From the NCBI GenBank assembly GCA_964598005.1, contig CAZRAL010000034.1, positions 1 to 27,844 of the forward strand: a stretch of 27,844 nt of DNA, read 5' to 3'. Shown here piece after piece: positions 1 through 7,811 of the stretch. Made by a program: the position numbers and the translations under genes. The notes below the pieces were generated by a model that was not told the DNA's origin, ran no database searches, and was given only the letters and a program-made list of their open reading frames with translations. Each line of letters starts with the position of its first letter. The first letter of the stretch is position 1. Source of the DNA: CAZRAL01 sp964598005. Lineage in GTDB: Bacteria > Pseudomonadota > Gammaproteobacteria > Burkholderiales > Usitatibacteraceae.

Positions 1-305
1 ATTTGGCCGCCGTATCAGTTTTATCTGTTGATTTGAATTTTGCAGGGACGACTAAGTACTCAACGAAAAGATTACAGGATCAACATTGATAAGCCTAAAA
101 ACCCACGCCGTTATTGGCTTTCAGCAAGTTACCCCAGTTTTTATCCGGATACTGTTGACAGTAATTAACAAATTAAAAGGGCCTATAACCTTTTTGCTTT
201 TATGCGCATTATTTATAAAACCCTTATAAAAATTTGTGCACTATGTGATTTTTGGGCTAGAATTTCTGACTTATTTGTGCATTCCATCGATAGGAGTTTT
301 ATCCC
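1..305. other. Leader region upstream of exbB
   Basis: No recognisable gene. Frame 3 on the plus strand is open from the window edge to a TGA at 87-89 and could be the tail of a truncated gene, but its 28 residues match nothing I know. The rest is AT-rich. A short imperfect stem (AAAAGG at 175-180 against CCTTTTT near 189-195) could be a weak terminator. A possible promoter is listed separately. Confidence 0.5.
234..263 (+). promoter_or_regulatory. Possible sigma70-type promoter for the exb/ton cluster
   Basis: TTGTGC at 234-239 and TAGAAT at 258-263 are separated by 18 bases, about 42 bases before the exbB start. The -35 matches consensus at three of six positions and the -10 at five of six. 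I saw no clear Fur-box palindrome nearby, so iron control, common for such clusters, is not supported by the sequence. Confidence 0.35.
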
Positions 306-995
306 GTGATCGACACCCTGATTAAATGGAGTATGGAGTCCTATGGACTGTTGCCGCTAATGGCGGTTTTGCTGTTGGTCGCCATTGCCGTTATCATTGA
401 ACGCCTGTATTTCTACGCCAAGGTGCTCAAAGCCGGCGATGCCATGGAACACGATGTGCAATTAGTGAAGTATCAGAGTGTCTCCGACCTTAATGCCGTA
501 GCTGATCACTACGAAGGCACGCTGCAGGTCGATATCATCAAAACCGCCCTCGCCTCTCGTGGCGACGATGCTTCCACCATGGATCGCCATATCGAGGAAT
601 CGATTTTGTGGCTGCTTCCCAAGATGGATCGTAATCTTTGGCTGGTCGATACGGCCGTGACGCTGGCTCCCCTGCTTGGTCTGCTCGGTACCATTATCGG
701 GATGATCCAATCCTTCAATGTGCTGGGTTCCGCTGCCAAAGGTAATCCCGATATGGTGACCGGCGGTATCGCACATGCGCTGGTTGCAACCGCGTTTGGT
801 TTGTTGATCGCTATTATTGCGGTGGTCTTCCTCAATTATTTCAACAAGAAGAATCGACTGGCGCTGCATCAGATGGAGTTGCTCAAGGTGATGGTGATCA
901 ATCGTCTGTATGGCGGTGGCTCCAACAAAATGCAGAGTCGCGCCGATGCGCCGGCCACTGCACCAAAAGCTAAAACCTCAACGGCTCCCGCCTAG
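306..995 (+). CDS. exbB: ExbB/TolQ-type proton-channel subunit (copy 1)
   Basis: This is the inner-membrane ExbB subunit, which with ExbD uses the proton motive force to energise TonB for outer-membrane transport. The 229 residues show the family layout: a first membrane helix at about residues 14-33, a long cytoplasmic loop, and two further helices near 113-137 and 155-178 that carry the conserved ALxATAFGL-type segment of the MotA/TolQ/ExbB family. The start is a GTG preceded by TAGGAG at 291-296. It is first in an exbB-exbD-exbB-exbD-tonB run. The protein is identical to the second copy at 1545-2234, while the DNA differs at about two dozen sites. The C-terminal tail is Ala/Thr/Lys rich. 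The family call is secure; the transported substrate is unknown. Confidence 0.95.
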   Translation: MIDTLIKWSMESYGLLPLMAVLLLVAIAVIIERLYFYAKVLKAGDAMEHDVQLVKYQSVSDLNAVADHYEGTLQVDIIKTALASRGDDASTMDRHIEESILWLLPKMDRNLWLVDTAVTLAPLLGLLGTIIGMIQSFNVLGSAAKGNPDMVTGGIAHALVATAFGLLIAIIAVVFLNYFNKKNRLALHQMELLKVMVINRLYGGGSNKMQSRADAPATAPKAKTSTAPA

Positions 996-1048
996 TGGCG
1001 CTGATATTCATATTTTTGACGACCGATCTCTAACGTCTGGAGTAACGT

Positions 1049-1501
1049 ATGGCGAATCGCGGTAAGAACATGTTTCACACCGAAGAAGCACGGATCGAGA
1101 TCATTCCGATGATCGACATCATGATGTTCCTGCTGGTATTCTTTATCATGATCACGCTCGAAATGATTACCAATACCGGGATTACCCAGGAATTACCCGG
1201 GCAGGCTATTCCACAGGAACAACAACGGGTTACCAAACTTATTATCGGGATAAGTCCCGCTGGAGTTGTTTCCGTCAATGGAGAAAATACCACCATGGAC
1301 GCACTGCAGCAAAGATTGCGCGAAGCCAAAGAGACCGAGGCATTAGGTAACAAAGTGGAAGTATTAATAGCTGCAGACAAGCAAGTTAATTTGCAGAAGG
1401 TATTAAATTTGATGGACATGGTGCGCGCTCTGAAAATCGAAGCTTTGGGAGTAGCCACGCGCAAAGACAGCGATGTCGCAAAATATGGAAAAGTGCTGTA
1501 A
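1049..1501 (+). CDS. exbD: ExbD/TolR-type subunit (first)
   Basis: This ExbD-family protein has 150 residues, a short cytoplasmic N-terminus, one membrane helix and a periplasmic domain. The helix begins with IPMIDIMMFLLVFFI, and Asp23 is the conserved membrane aspartate needed for proton-driven function in this family. The periplasmic part ends in a typical segment (IAADKQVNLQKVLNLMDMVR). The ATG is preceded by GGAG in the sequence CTGGAGTAACGT. It lies 53 bases after exbB copy 1. It is clearly diverged from the second ExbD (2269-2694), especially in the periplasmic domain, although both sit behind identical ExbB subunits. Such divergence fits partnering with different TonB proteins, but that is inference. 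Confidence 0.93.
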   Translation: MANRGKNMFHTEEARIEIIPMIDIMMFLLVFFIMITLEMITNTGITQELPGQAIPQEQQRVTKLIIGISPAGVVSVNGENTTMDALQQRLREAKETEALGNKVEVLIAADKQVNLQKVLNLMDMVRALKIEALGVATRKDSDVAKYGKVL

Positions 1502-1544
1502 TACTGTAATTATAAAATAATACAATTGGAGGAGTGTTCGCATC

Positions 1545-2234
1545 ATGATTGATACCCTGATTAAATGGAGTATGGAGTCCTATGGACTGTTGCCGTTGAT
1601 GGCAGTTTTGCTGTTGGTCGCCATTGCCGTTATCATCGAACGCCTGTATTTCTACGCCAAGGTGCTCAAAGCCGGCGATGCCATGGAACACGATGTGCAA
1701 TTAGTGAAGTATCAGAGTGTCTCCGACCTTAATGCCGTAGCTGATCACTACGAAGGCACGCTGCAGGTCGATATCATCAAAACCGCCCTCGCCTCTCGTG
1801 GCGACGATGCTTCCACCATGGATCGCCATATCGAGGAATCGATTTTGTGGCTGCTTCCCAAGATGGATCGTAATCTTTGGCTGGTCGATACAGCCGTGAC
1901 GCTGGCTCCCCTGCTTGGTCTGCTCGGTACCATTATCGGTATGATCCAATCCTTCAATGTGCTGGGTTCCGCCGCCAAGGGTAACCCCGATATGGTGACC
2001 GGCGGTATCGCACATGCGCTGGTGGCCACAGCTTTTGGTTTGTTGATCGCTATTATTGCAGTGGTCTTTCTCAATTATTTCAATAAGAAAAATCGATTGG
2101 CGCTGCATCAGATGGAGTTGCTCAAGGTGATGGTGATCAATCGTCTATATGGCGGTGGCTCCAACAAAATGCAGAGTCGCGCCGATGCGCCGGCCACTGC
2201 ACCAAAAGCTAAAACCTCAACGGCTCCCGCTTAA
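1545..2234 (+). CDS. exbB: ExbB/TolQ-type proton-channel subunit (copy 2)
   Basis: This second ExbB gene encodes a protein of 229 residues identical to that of copy 1. It starts with ATG and has a stronger Shine-Dalgarno sequence, GGAGGAG at 1528-1534. Synonymous differences from copy 1 cluster at the 5' end and in the last third, while a stretch of about 250 bp in between is identical, a pattern expected from gene conversion between tandem copies. It follows exbD 1 by 43 bases and precedes exbD 2 by 34 bases, so the five genes probably form one transcript. Its role is as for copy 1. Confidence 0.95.
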   Translation: MIDTLIKWSMESYGLLPLMAVLLLVAIAVIIERLYFYAKVLKAGDAMEHDVQLVKYQSVSDLNAVADHYEGTLQVDIIKTALASRGDDASTMDRHIEESILWLLPKMDRNLWLVDTAVTLAPLLGLLGTIIGMIQSFNVLGSAAKGNPDMVTGGIAHALVATAFGLLIAIIAVVFLNYFNKKNRLALHQMELLKVMVINRLYGGGSNKMQSRADAPATAPKAKTSTAPA

Positions 2235-2268
2235 AGCGCGGCCTCTCTTCTCATAGCGGAGGACAAGT

Positions 2269-2694
2269 ATGAAAAGTCAACGCGCTTTTTTCGCTGGTAA
2301 GCGACCACGGATCGAGATCATCCCGATGATCGACATTATGATGTTCCTGCTGGTATTTTTTATCATGATCACTTTAAAAATGATTGCCAGTTCGACTTTA
2401 AAGCTGGATTTACCAGGTGCTTCCACAGCAGATAATCTTTCGGATACACGCGTACTAATTGGCTTGCAAAATGACGGGCTTGCAGCTATCGATGGAGTTA
2501 AAATGAGCCGTTCGGATATCCAGGTCGTTCTAAAACGGGTCAAGGAGGCAAACAAGGAGGCAAACCGTAATGTCGATGTCGTCATCGCTGCTGATAAAGA
2601 TGTCAGTGCCGAGCTATTGGTCGATACCATGAAAATGGTGCAGGAAGTCGGTATCAATTCAGTCGGTATCACCGCCCGCCAGGCCGGAAAGTAA
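2269..2694 (+). CDS. exbD: ExbD/TolR-type subunit (second)
   Basis: This is a second ExbD-family protein of 141 residues. It keeps the membrane-helix core of the first copy, with the essential aspartate at position 22 (EIIPMIDIMMFLLVFFIM), but its periplasmic domain is quite different (for example DLPGASTADNLSDTRVLIG). The ATG follows GCGGAGGACAAGT, a good ribosome-binding site. It ends 14 bases before tonB 1, which points to translational coupling and suggests, without proof, that this ExbD works with TonB 1. Confidence 0.93.
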   Translation: MKSQRAFFAGKRPRIEIIPMIDIMMFLLVFFIMITLKMIASSTLKLDLPGASTADNLSDTRVLIGLQNDGLAAIDGVKMSRSDIQVVLKRVKEANKEANRNVDVVIAADKDVSAELLVDTMKMVQEVGINSVGITARQAGK

Positions 2695-2708
2695 AGGACA
2701 AAGCCAAG

Positions 2709-3431
2709 ATGTCACAAGGAACATTGTGGGCAAAAGTCGATAACGAGGCGCAAAACACCATTTCGATGAAGAAGGCCATGTTTTTCGCCTTCTGGGTGCA
2801 ATTGGCCATGATCGCCGGATTCATGTCGATCGATTTTCAAAAGCGTTGGGATGATATTCGCAAGACCGATATCATGAAAGCGGTCCTGGAGCCCCCGCCG
2901 CCACCTCCTGAAGAAAAAAAGGAAGAGCCGCCACCACCTCCACCACCGCCAAAAGAAAAACCGAAGGAGCAACCAAAGGATATTCAGGAAGCCGCACCGA
3001 TTCCTATTGAAGCGCCTATAGCAACTACGGCCTCCTCTACGACAACGGTAAGCGTTCCGGCTGCTGTTGCGCCTGTTCAACAGGGAACTGGCGAAATGAA
3101 GAACGAGCCCCCTCCCAAACCCGCTGCCCCCCGAGGGTTGGGTGACTTATCCAATCGACGTGCCTGCGCAGCTACCATTCTGGCTGGCTATCCACGTGAA
3201 GCACGGCGTGCTGGCCAAACCGGTACCGTAACCTTGTTGCTCACTGTGGGTACCGATGGGAGTGTATTAAAGGCTGAGGTAAAAGACTCCAATCCACGGC
3301 GGGTATTCGACCGTGCCGCTGTTTCGGCGATCATGTCTGGCGAATGCAAGTTTAAATCGGGCGGTGATCAAAGCACCTTTGAAGTACCTATTGTTTACAA
3401 ACTTGGAGATGATGTCGAAGAAGAAAAATAA
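2709..3431 (+). CDS. tonB: TonB energy-transducing protein (first)
   Basis: This TonB-family protein of 240 residues couples the ExbB-ExbD motor to outer-membrane TonB-dependent transporters. A cytoplasmic N-terminus of about 22 residues is followed by one membrane helix (about 23-43). A rigid periplasmic spacer rich in Pro, Glu and Lys (about 61-92) with long proline runs comes next, then a low-complexity linker. The C-terminal TonB domain starts near residue 150 (ATILAGYPREARRAGQTG) and contains the usual VGTDGSVLKAEVKDS strand. Two cysteines in this domain, in RRACAA and SGECKF, recur in the second TonB and may form a disulfide. The gene closes the exbBD run and is followed by a terminator at 3460. 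Confidence 0.93.
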   Translation: MSQGTLWAKVDNEAQNTISMKKAMFFAFWVQLAMIAGFMSIDFQKRWDDIRKTDIMKAVLEPPPPPPEEKKEEPPPPPPPPKEKPKEQPKDIQEAAPIPIEAPIATTASSTTTVSVPAAVAPVQQGTGEMKNEPPPKPAAPRGLGDLSNRRACAATILAGYPREARRAGQTGTVTLLLTVGTDGSVLKAEVKDSNPRRVFDRAAVSAIMSGECKFKSGGDQSTFEVPIVYKLGDDVEEEK

Positions 3432-3459
3432 CGTCATTTGTTAACATTTTTAATCTCCT

Positions 3460-3493
3460 AAAAGCCCCTTATCGCAAGGGGCTTTTTATTTTT
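3460..3493 (+). terminator. Rho-independent terminator after tonB 1
   Basis: A perfect stem AAAAGCCCC/GGGGCTTTT with loop TTATCGCAA is followed by a T-rich run. It separates the exbB-exbD-exbB-exbD-tonB run from the second tonB, so the latter probably has its own promoter in the AT-rich gap 3494-3610. Confidence 0.9.
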
Positions 3494-3625
3494 TGCAATC
3501 CTGCTTATTTTTAACCCGATAAATAATTTCAAGCGTTACAATTTATGGTAGATATACTTTAGTGTTTTTACCGTTAACAAACATGGATTAAGATTCCCTT
3601 TATATTGAGTGAGAAGGAGATGATC

Positions 3626-4342
3626 ATGGTAATGCAAGGAACCTTGTGGGCCACAGTCGATAATGAACTTTTGAACACCATGTCTATGAAAAAGGCGGTA
3701 TTTTTTGCCTTCTGGATACTACTTGCCATCCTCATTGGGTTGATGTCGATTGAAATTCAAGAGGCGATAAAAGTATCGCCGCCCATTATAAATAGAATGC
3801 CTCCTCTACCGCCCGATACACCACCCATACAACCTCCGCCACCACAACCTGTTAGATCGCAGCCAAACGCCGAAAAAACGCGCCCCAATAATGCGGAAAC
3901 CGTACCCATTGCCATTGATCTTATTCCAGCGATGGCTGATCCTTCCTCTCCCAATACAGCCAGTATTCCCATAGATATTGCGCCACCCCAGCAAGCACAA
4001 GGTGCGGGAACCGAAATCGTTCCCGTTGCTCCTGCTGTTCCACGCAGTTTGGGCGATTTATCCAACCGGAATACTTGTGCAGCCGCTATCCTGGCAGGCT
4101 ATCCACGCGAAGCCCGGCGTGCAGGGCAGACAGGGCTAGTGTTATTGCTGATTACGGTTGCTGCGGATGGCGCTGTGCTCAAAGCCAATGTGAAAGACGC
4201 CAATCCTCGCCGGATATTCGACCGTGCCGCCGTCTCAGCAATGATGTCTGGCGCCTGTCAATTTAATGCCAGCGGCCAACAAAGCACATTTGAAGTGCCG
4301 ATTGAGTACAAACTAGGCGACGCGATTGAAATTGAACGCTAA
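3626..4342 (+). CDS. tonB: TonB energy-transducing protein (second)
   Basis: This TonB paralogue has 238 residues. The chosen ATG at 3626 lies six bases after AAGGAG (3614-3619). ATGs at 3620 and 3632 and an upstream TTG at 3605 are alternatives; the one at 3632 would align best with the first TonB. The N-terminus (QGTLWATVDNELLNTMSMKK) and C-terminal domain (AAILAGYPREARRAGQTG) closely resemble TonB 1, but the spacer is shorter in prolines and lacks the Glu/Lys-rich blocks. The two cysteines are kept (RNTCAA, SGACQF). It probably arose by duplication followed by divergence of the spacer, giving two TonB forms that could reach different receptors. Its own terminator follows. Confidence 0.9.
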   Translation: MVMQGTLWATVDNELLNTMSMKKAVFFAFWILLAILIGLMSIEIQEAIKVSPPIINRMPPLPPDTPPIQPPPPQPVRSQPNAEKTRPNNAETVPIAIDLIPAMADPSSPNTASIPIDIAPPQQAQGAGTEIVPVAPAVPRSLGDLSNRNTCAAAILAGYPREARRAGQTGLVLLLITVAADGAVLKANVKDANPRRIFDRAAVSAMMSGACQFNASGQQSTFEVPIEYKLGDAIEIER

Positions 4343-4366
4343 CATCTTGCCGTCTATACAAATTAT

Positions 4367-4401
4367 AAAAGCCCCTTTGAATTTATAAAGGGGCTTTTTT
4401 T
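4367..4401 (+). terminator. Rho-independent terminator after tonB 2
   Basis: The stem AAAAGCCCCTTT pairs with AAAGGGGCTTTT around a short loop (GAATTTAT) and is followed by T residues. It ends the ton region before thyA. Confidence 0.9.
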
Positions 4402-4465
4402 CACGCCTTATTCTGCTTTGGCTAACGGTATGGGTAAAATATCGTGTCCTTCGCACTCATTGCCC

Positions 4466-5275
4466 ATGCAAAATACTGCCGATCCAATCTACCTCGCCTT
4501 AATGCATTACGCCCTTGAGAATGGCGTCGATAAATCTGATCGGACCGGCACCGGCACGCGATCGATATTCGGTTATCAGATGCGCTTTGATTTGGCGGCT
4601 GGTTTTCCATTGCTGACCACCAAAAAAATGCATCTCAAATCGATCATTCACGAACTATTATGGTTTTTGAAAGGCGATACCAATATTGCCTATCTTAAAG
4701 CGCATGGAGTGACGATTTGGGATGAATGGGCACAAGCTAATGGTGAACTAGGCCCCGTCTACGGTTATCAGTGGCGTTCCTGGCCTGCGCCAGACGGTAA
4801 ACATATCGATCAGATCAGCGAAGCCATTCAGCAAATCAAAACTAATCCGGATTCACGCCGTATCATCGTTTCGGCGTGGAATGTCGCGGATATTCCCAAA
4901 ATGGCTTTGGCCCCTTGCCACGCGTTTTTTCAATTTTATGTCGCTAACGGGGCATTATCGTGCCAGCTCTATCAACGCAGCGCCGATATTTTTTTAGGGG
5001 TACCTTTTAACATCGCCTCCTACGCACTGCTCACCATGATGGTGGCACAAGTATGCAATCTGAAACCCGGAGACTTCGTCCATACTCTGGGCGACGCACA
5101 TTTGTATTCGAACCACTTAGAACAAGCCCGGACCCAGCTATTACGCGAGCCACGCAGCAGCCCGATCATGTGTATCAATCCCGATGTGCAGGATATTTTT
5201 GCATTCCGGTTTGAGGATTTCGTCCTGGAAAATTACGATCCGCACCCGCCTATCAAGGCACCCATTGCGGTTTGA
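4466..5275 (+). CDS. thyA: Thymidylate synthase
   Basis: This enzyme methylates dUMP to dTMP with methylene-tetrahydrofolate and produces dihydrofolate, which the next gene product recycles. The ATG at 4466 gives 269 residues, close to the usual 264; an upstream in-frame TTG at 4418 would add 16 residues with no homology to the family. Visible hallmarks are the folate/phosphate loop DRTGTGTRSIFG near residues 25-36, the catalytic cysteine at 151 in LAPCHAFFQFYV, the QRSADIFLGVPFNIASYALL signature, and the C-terminal PHPPIKAPIAV. No strong Shine-Dalgarno sequence is seen. It is followed directly by folA, the classical thyA-folA pair. Confidence 0.97.
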   Translation: MQNTADPIYLALMHYALENGVDKSDRTGTGTRSIFGYQMRFDLAAGFPLLTTKKMHLKSIIHELLWFLKGDTNIAYLKAHGVTIWDEWAQANGELGPVYGYQWRSWPAPDGKHIDQISEAIQQIKTNPDSRRIIVSAWNVADIPKMALAPCHAFFQFYVANGALSCQLYQRSADIFLGVPFNIASYALLTMMVAQVCNLKPGDFVHTLGDAHLYSNHLEQARTQLLREPRSSPIMCINPDVQDIFAFRFEDFVLENYDPHPPIKAPIAV

Positions 5276-5286
5276 TTCAATCTCTC

Positions 5287-5772
5287 ATGCGTAAATCGAT
5301 TGTCGTGGCCATGGCCCGTAATGGCGTTATCGGGGTCGATAATCGCATGCCGTGGCATTTACCGGCTGACCTGGCTCATTTTAAGCAGCTCACACTGGGC
5401 CATTCCATCGTTATGGGGCGAAAAACCTTTGAATCGATAGGTCGCCCGCTCCCGGGAAGACGCAATCTTGTCATCACCCGAAACGCCACCTGGCAGGCCA
5501 ACGGCTGCGAAACTTTTGCTTCTTTAGAGGCCGCATTGAAAACCTGTAGCGGCGAAAAGGAAGTTTTCATTATCGGCGGCGGTGCGATTTATCAAGCAGC
5601 GATGCCGCTCATGGAGCGTTTATACGTGACCGAAATTGAGGGGGAGTTTGAAGGCGATACAACCTTTTTGCCGATTGAACATGGCGTGTGGAAAGAAACT
5701 TCACGTACCCACCGTGTTGCAGATGAAAAAAATATTTATGCCATGAATTTTGTCGTTTACGACAAGTATTAG
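5287..5772 (+). CDS. folA: Dihydrofolate reductase
   Basis: This enzyme reduces dihydrofolate to tetrahydrofolate with NADPH and so serves thymidylate and purine synthesis. From the ATG at 5287 the protein has 161 residues, typical for bacterial DHFR. Visible motifs are the Met20-type loop (GVIGVDNRMPWHLPADLAHF) with the proton-donor Asp at 28, the NADPH loop GRKTFESIGRPLPGR, and FIIGGGAIY near the C-terminus. A TTG at 5272 overlapping the thyA stop would add five residues; I prefer the ATG because family members begin with M-K/R-x-S-I-V-V-A. It lies 11 bases after thyA, probably cotranscribed. Confidence 0.96.
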   Translation: MRKSIVVAMARNGVIGVDNRMPWHLPADLAHFKQLTLGHSIVMGRKTFESIGRPLPGRRNLVITRNATWQANGCETFASLEAALKTCSGEKEVFIIGGGAIYQAAMPLMERLYVTEIEGEFEGDTTFLPIEHGVWKETSRTHRVADEKNIYAMNFVVYDKY

Positions 5773-5775
5773 TAG

Positions 5776-6078
5776 TTGATGTTACGCACTGACAGGAATA
5801 CACCATGCCTGATTCCGTTGTTAACTTCACCGTAAAACGCACTCCTATCGGTAGTATGAGGCATCAGGCTTACGCCGCTGAGTCCTGCCCCCGCGCAGGC
5901 GGAGGCCCAAGTTATACCGTAGCCAAATTAGGCCCCCGCCTGCGCGGGGGCAAATCCCGATCGTTTTGTAGAGAATCAACTTCATTCGCCGATGTTGCAC
6001 ACAGCGGATGGAAAAGTTTTTTACCGAAAAAATAATTTCAACAGGAAAGTTGCTTTGCCTCCGCGTAACATCAGTTAG
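5776..6078. repeat. Inverted-repeat-bounded non-coding element
   Basis: The gap between folA and phaM holds no convincing gene. It begins with TTGATGTTACGCAC at 5776 and ends with the inverted form GCGTAACATCAGTTAG at 6063-6078, two copies of the repeat dispersed through this window. Inside is a GC-rich stem of 17 bp, TGCCCCCGCGCAGGCGG at 5886-5902 pairing with 5936-5952, with a 33-base loop. The unit of about 300 bp has the form of a MITE-like element or a composite of two half-elements. The hairpin might also stop convergent transcription of folA and phaZ-phaM. Confidence 0.6.
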
Positions 6079-6085
6079 TAGCTTC

Positions 6086-6487
6086 TTAACCGCGCTTTTT
6101 TGGCGGCGCACGCTTCACCGGTTTATCTTTTGCCAGCTCGGTTTGTGCGGATTTTATTTGCTCCCCTGCCCGGTTCATCATATTCCACGCCCATAATGCA
6201 GGATTCATGCTTTCGTTCGGAATGGGCGATTTTGCCGGATTGGCGTTGCCGGAAGCGAGCAGTGTTTTTTGATACTCAAGCGTTTTGATCGTTACCTCCA
6301 GCAAACCAATATTGGCTTGCAACCAGTGGCGCACCGTTTCACATTCCAGAATCTTTTTCTCGATCTCTTTTTCATCGAGAATAGGGAACATTAAACTCTG
6401 AAATGAATAACCGGATGGGTTCACCATCCGTTGGAATAATTCAAAATAATTTGGTTGTGTGCTGGGATCGAACGACGATTTTGGCAT
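6086..6487 (-). CDS. PhaM-like polyhydroxyalkanoate granule-associated protein
   Basis: This protein of 133 residues resembles the PhaM family, which in Ralstonia eutropha binds PHB synthase and DNA and helps distribute granules. The matching part is the N-terminal helical segment, where DEKEIEKKILECETVRHWLQ and NIGLLEVTIKTLEYQK recall the conserved L-D-x-x-E-L-x-x-R-I...V-x-x-W-L-x-x-N motif. The C-terminus is short and rich in Lys, Pro and Ala (DKPVKRAPPKKRG), like the basic DNA-binding tails of PhaM proteins. It starts two bases after the phaZ stop on the same strand, so the two are translationally linked. The assignment rests on recalled motifs and context; a more general phasin-like protein is possible. 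Confidence 0.7.
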   Translation of the reverse strand: MPKSSFDPSTQPNYFELFQRMVNPSGYSFQSLMFPILDEKEIEKKILECETVRHWLQANIGLLEVTIKTLEYQKTLLASGNANPAKSPIPNESMNPALWAWNMMNRAGEQIKSAQTELAKDKPVKRAPPKKRG

Positions 6488-6489
6488 GC

Positions 6490-7713
6490 TCAGTTCCTGG
6501 TATTTTTGGTAATAAATTCGCGAATTTTCGGATAAATCATCTCACGATATTTACGCCCGCTAAAAATACCATAATGGCCGACGCCCTTAGCCAGAAAATG
6601 CTGCTTGCGGGTTTTGGGAATACCCCGGCACAAATCCTGTGCGGCTTCGGTCTGCCCACTGCCGGAAATATCGTCCAGTTCGCCCTCAATTGTAAACAAA
6701 GCCGTTTTTCCAATCGCCTCCGGCTGTACGCGTTGCCCCGCCACTTCAAGGGTGCCCCGTGCTAGCCGCTGTTCATGAAATACCCGCACAATGGTATCGA
6801 GATAATATTCGGCTGGTAAATCCATGACCGCATTATATTCATTGTAAAAATTCCGGTGCGCTTCGGCGCTTTCGCCATCGCCTTTTACCAGGTCTTGGTA
6901 ATAGTCCCGATGCGACTCCATATGCCGCTCGGGATTCATGGCGATAAAACCAGCCAACTGAAGAAACCCGGGGTAAACACGTCGCATGGCACCGGCGTAC
7001 TTTAGCGGAACGCGCTGAATCACATGCTGTTCAAACCATGAAATAGGCCGATGTTTGGCAAAATCATTTACTGAAGTGGGACTACGCTGCGTATCGATCG
7101 GGCCGCCCATCATCGTCATGGTCAACGGTGTGGCTTCACCATCCGCCGCCATCAGGGAAATACCAGCCAGAACAGGCACCGTAGGCTGGCAAACTGAAAC
7201 TACATTAATATCGGGACCAAGCGCATTAACGAATTCGCGTACATAAGCAACATAATCGTCAAAATGAAATTCGCCTATATGTAGCGGAATGTCGCGTGCA
7301 TCTTTCCAATCGGTAATATAAACATCGTAGTCCGGCAACATAGTCCGCACAGTATCCCGTAACAGCGTCGCAAAGTGGCCTGAAAGGGGTGCAAATATCA
7401 GTATTCGGGGTTGTTTCCTGAGCGTTTTTTCTTTAGAAAAATGCAGTAAATTGCAGAATGGTTTATCGAGAACGATTTTCTCGGTAATAGATACTTTTTC
7501 TTTTCCCATCTGCACTTCGCGAATACCGAAATCAGGGCGCGTATAACGTTGCGTGAGGCGCAACATCAACTCAAAACTGGCCGCGATATTTTTTGCGTGG
7601 GGTACATACGCCATAGGCGACAGCGAGTGGCCAAAAGTAGTGACTCCCGATCTCGCCAAAATCCGCCATGGTTCGAGCGCAGCGTGCTGCAATTCGTGAA
7701 TATCATAGAGCAT
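6490..7713 (-). CDS. phaZ: Intracellular polyhydroxybutyrate depolymerase
   Basis: This enzyme hydrolyses stored PHB granules to release 3-hydroxybutyrate or its oligomers. The ATG at 7713, preceded by AAAGGA, gives 407 residues, the usual size for the PhaZa1-type family; a further upstream TTG is unlikely. The N-terminus (MLYDIHELQHAALEPWR) is family-typical. The nucleophile is a cysteine, as in the Ralstonia enzyme: Cys175 in VVSVCQPTVPVL. The likely acid is Asp347 or Asp348 in EGELDDISG and the base His380 in GVGHYGIFSG. No signal peptide is seen, consistent with an intracellular enzyme. phaM follows at once. Confidence 0.93.
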   Translation of the reverse strand: MLYDIHELQHAALEPWRILARSGVTTFGHSLSPMAYVPHAKNIAASFELMLRLTQRYTRPDFGIREVQMGKEKVSITEKIVLDKPFCNLLHFSKEKTLRKQPRILIFAPLSGHFATLLRDTVRTMLPDYDVYITDWKDARDIPLHIGEFHFDDYVAYVREFVNALGPDINVVSVCQPTVPVLAGISLMAADGEATPLTMTMMGGPIDTQRSPTSVNDFAKHRPISWFEQHVIQRVPLKYAGAMRRVYPGFLQLAGFIAMNPERHMESHRDYYQDLVKGDGESAEAHRNFYNEYNAVMDLPAEYYLDTIVRVFHEQRLARGTLEVAGQRVQPEAIGKTALFTIEGELDDISGSGQTEAAQDLCRGIPKTRKQHFLAKGVGHYGIFSGRKYREMIYPKIREFITKNTRN

Positions 7714-7811
7714 GAAATGAATTCCTTTGCGACCAATTTGCGGCCAATGGCTTATTCTACTGCAGCGCAACAATACTGTGCGTTACCTTTAGTAGAAAGG
7801 CTCAAGATTGC

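Noticed and set aside
160..260. Fur box upstream of exbB
   Set aside because: The region is AT-rich but no 19-bp palindrome like the Fur consensus could be made out.
462..869. Minus-strand open frames opposite both exbB copies
   Set aside because: They are mirrored in both copies because the genes are duplicated, not because they are conserved as proteins.
5805..6111. Short frames inside the folA-phaM element
   Set aside because: They translate the inverted repeats and the GC-rich stem on both strands; no coding pattern.
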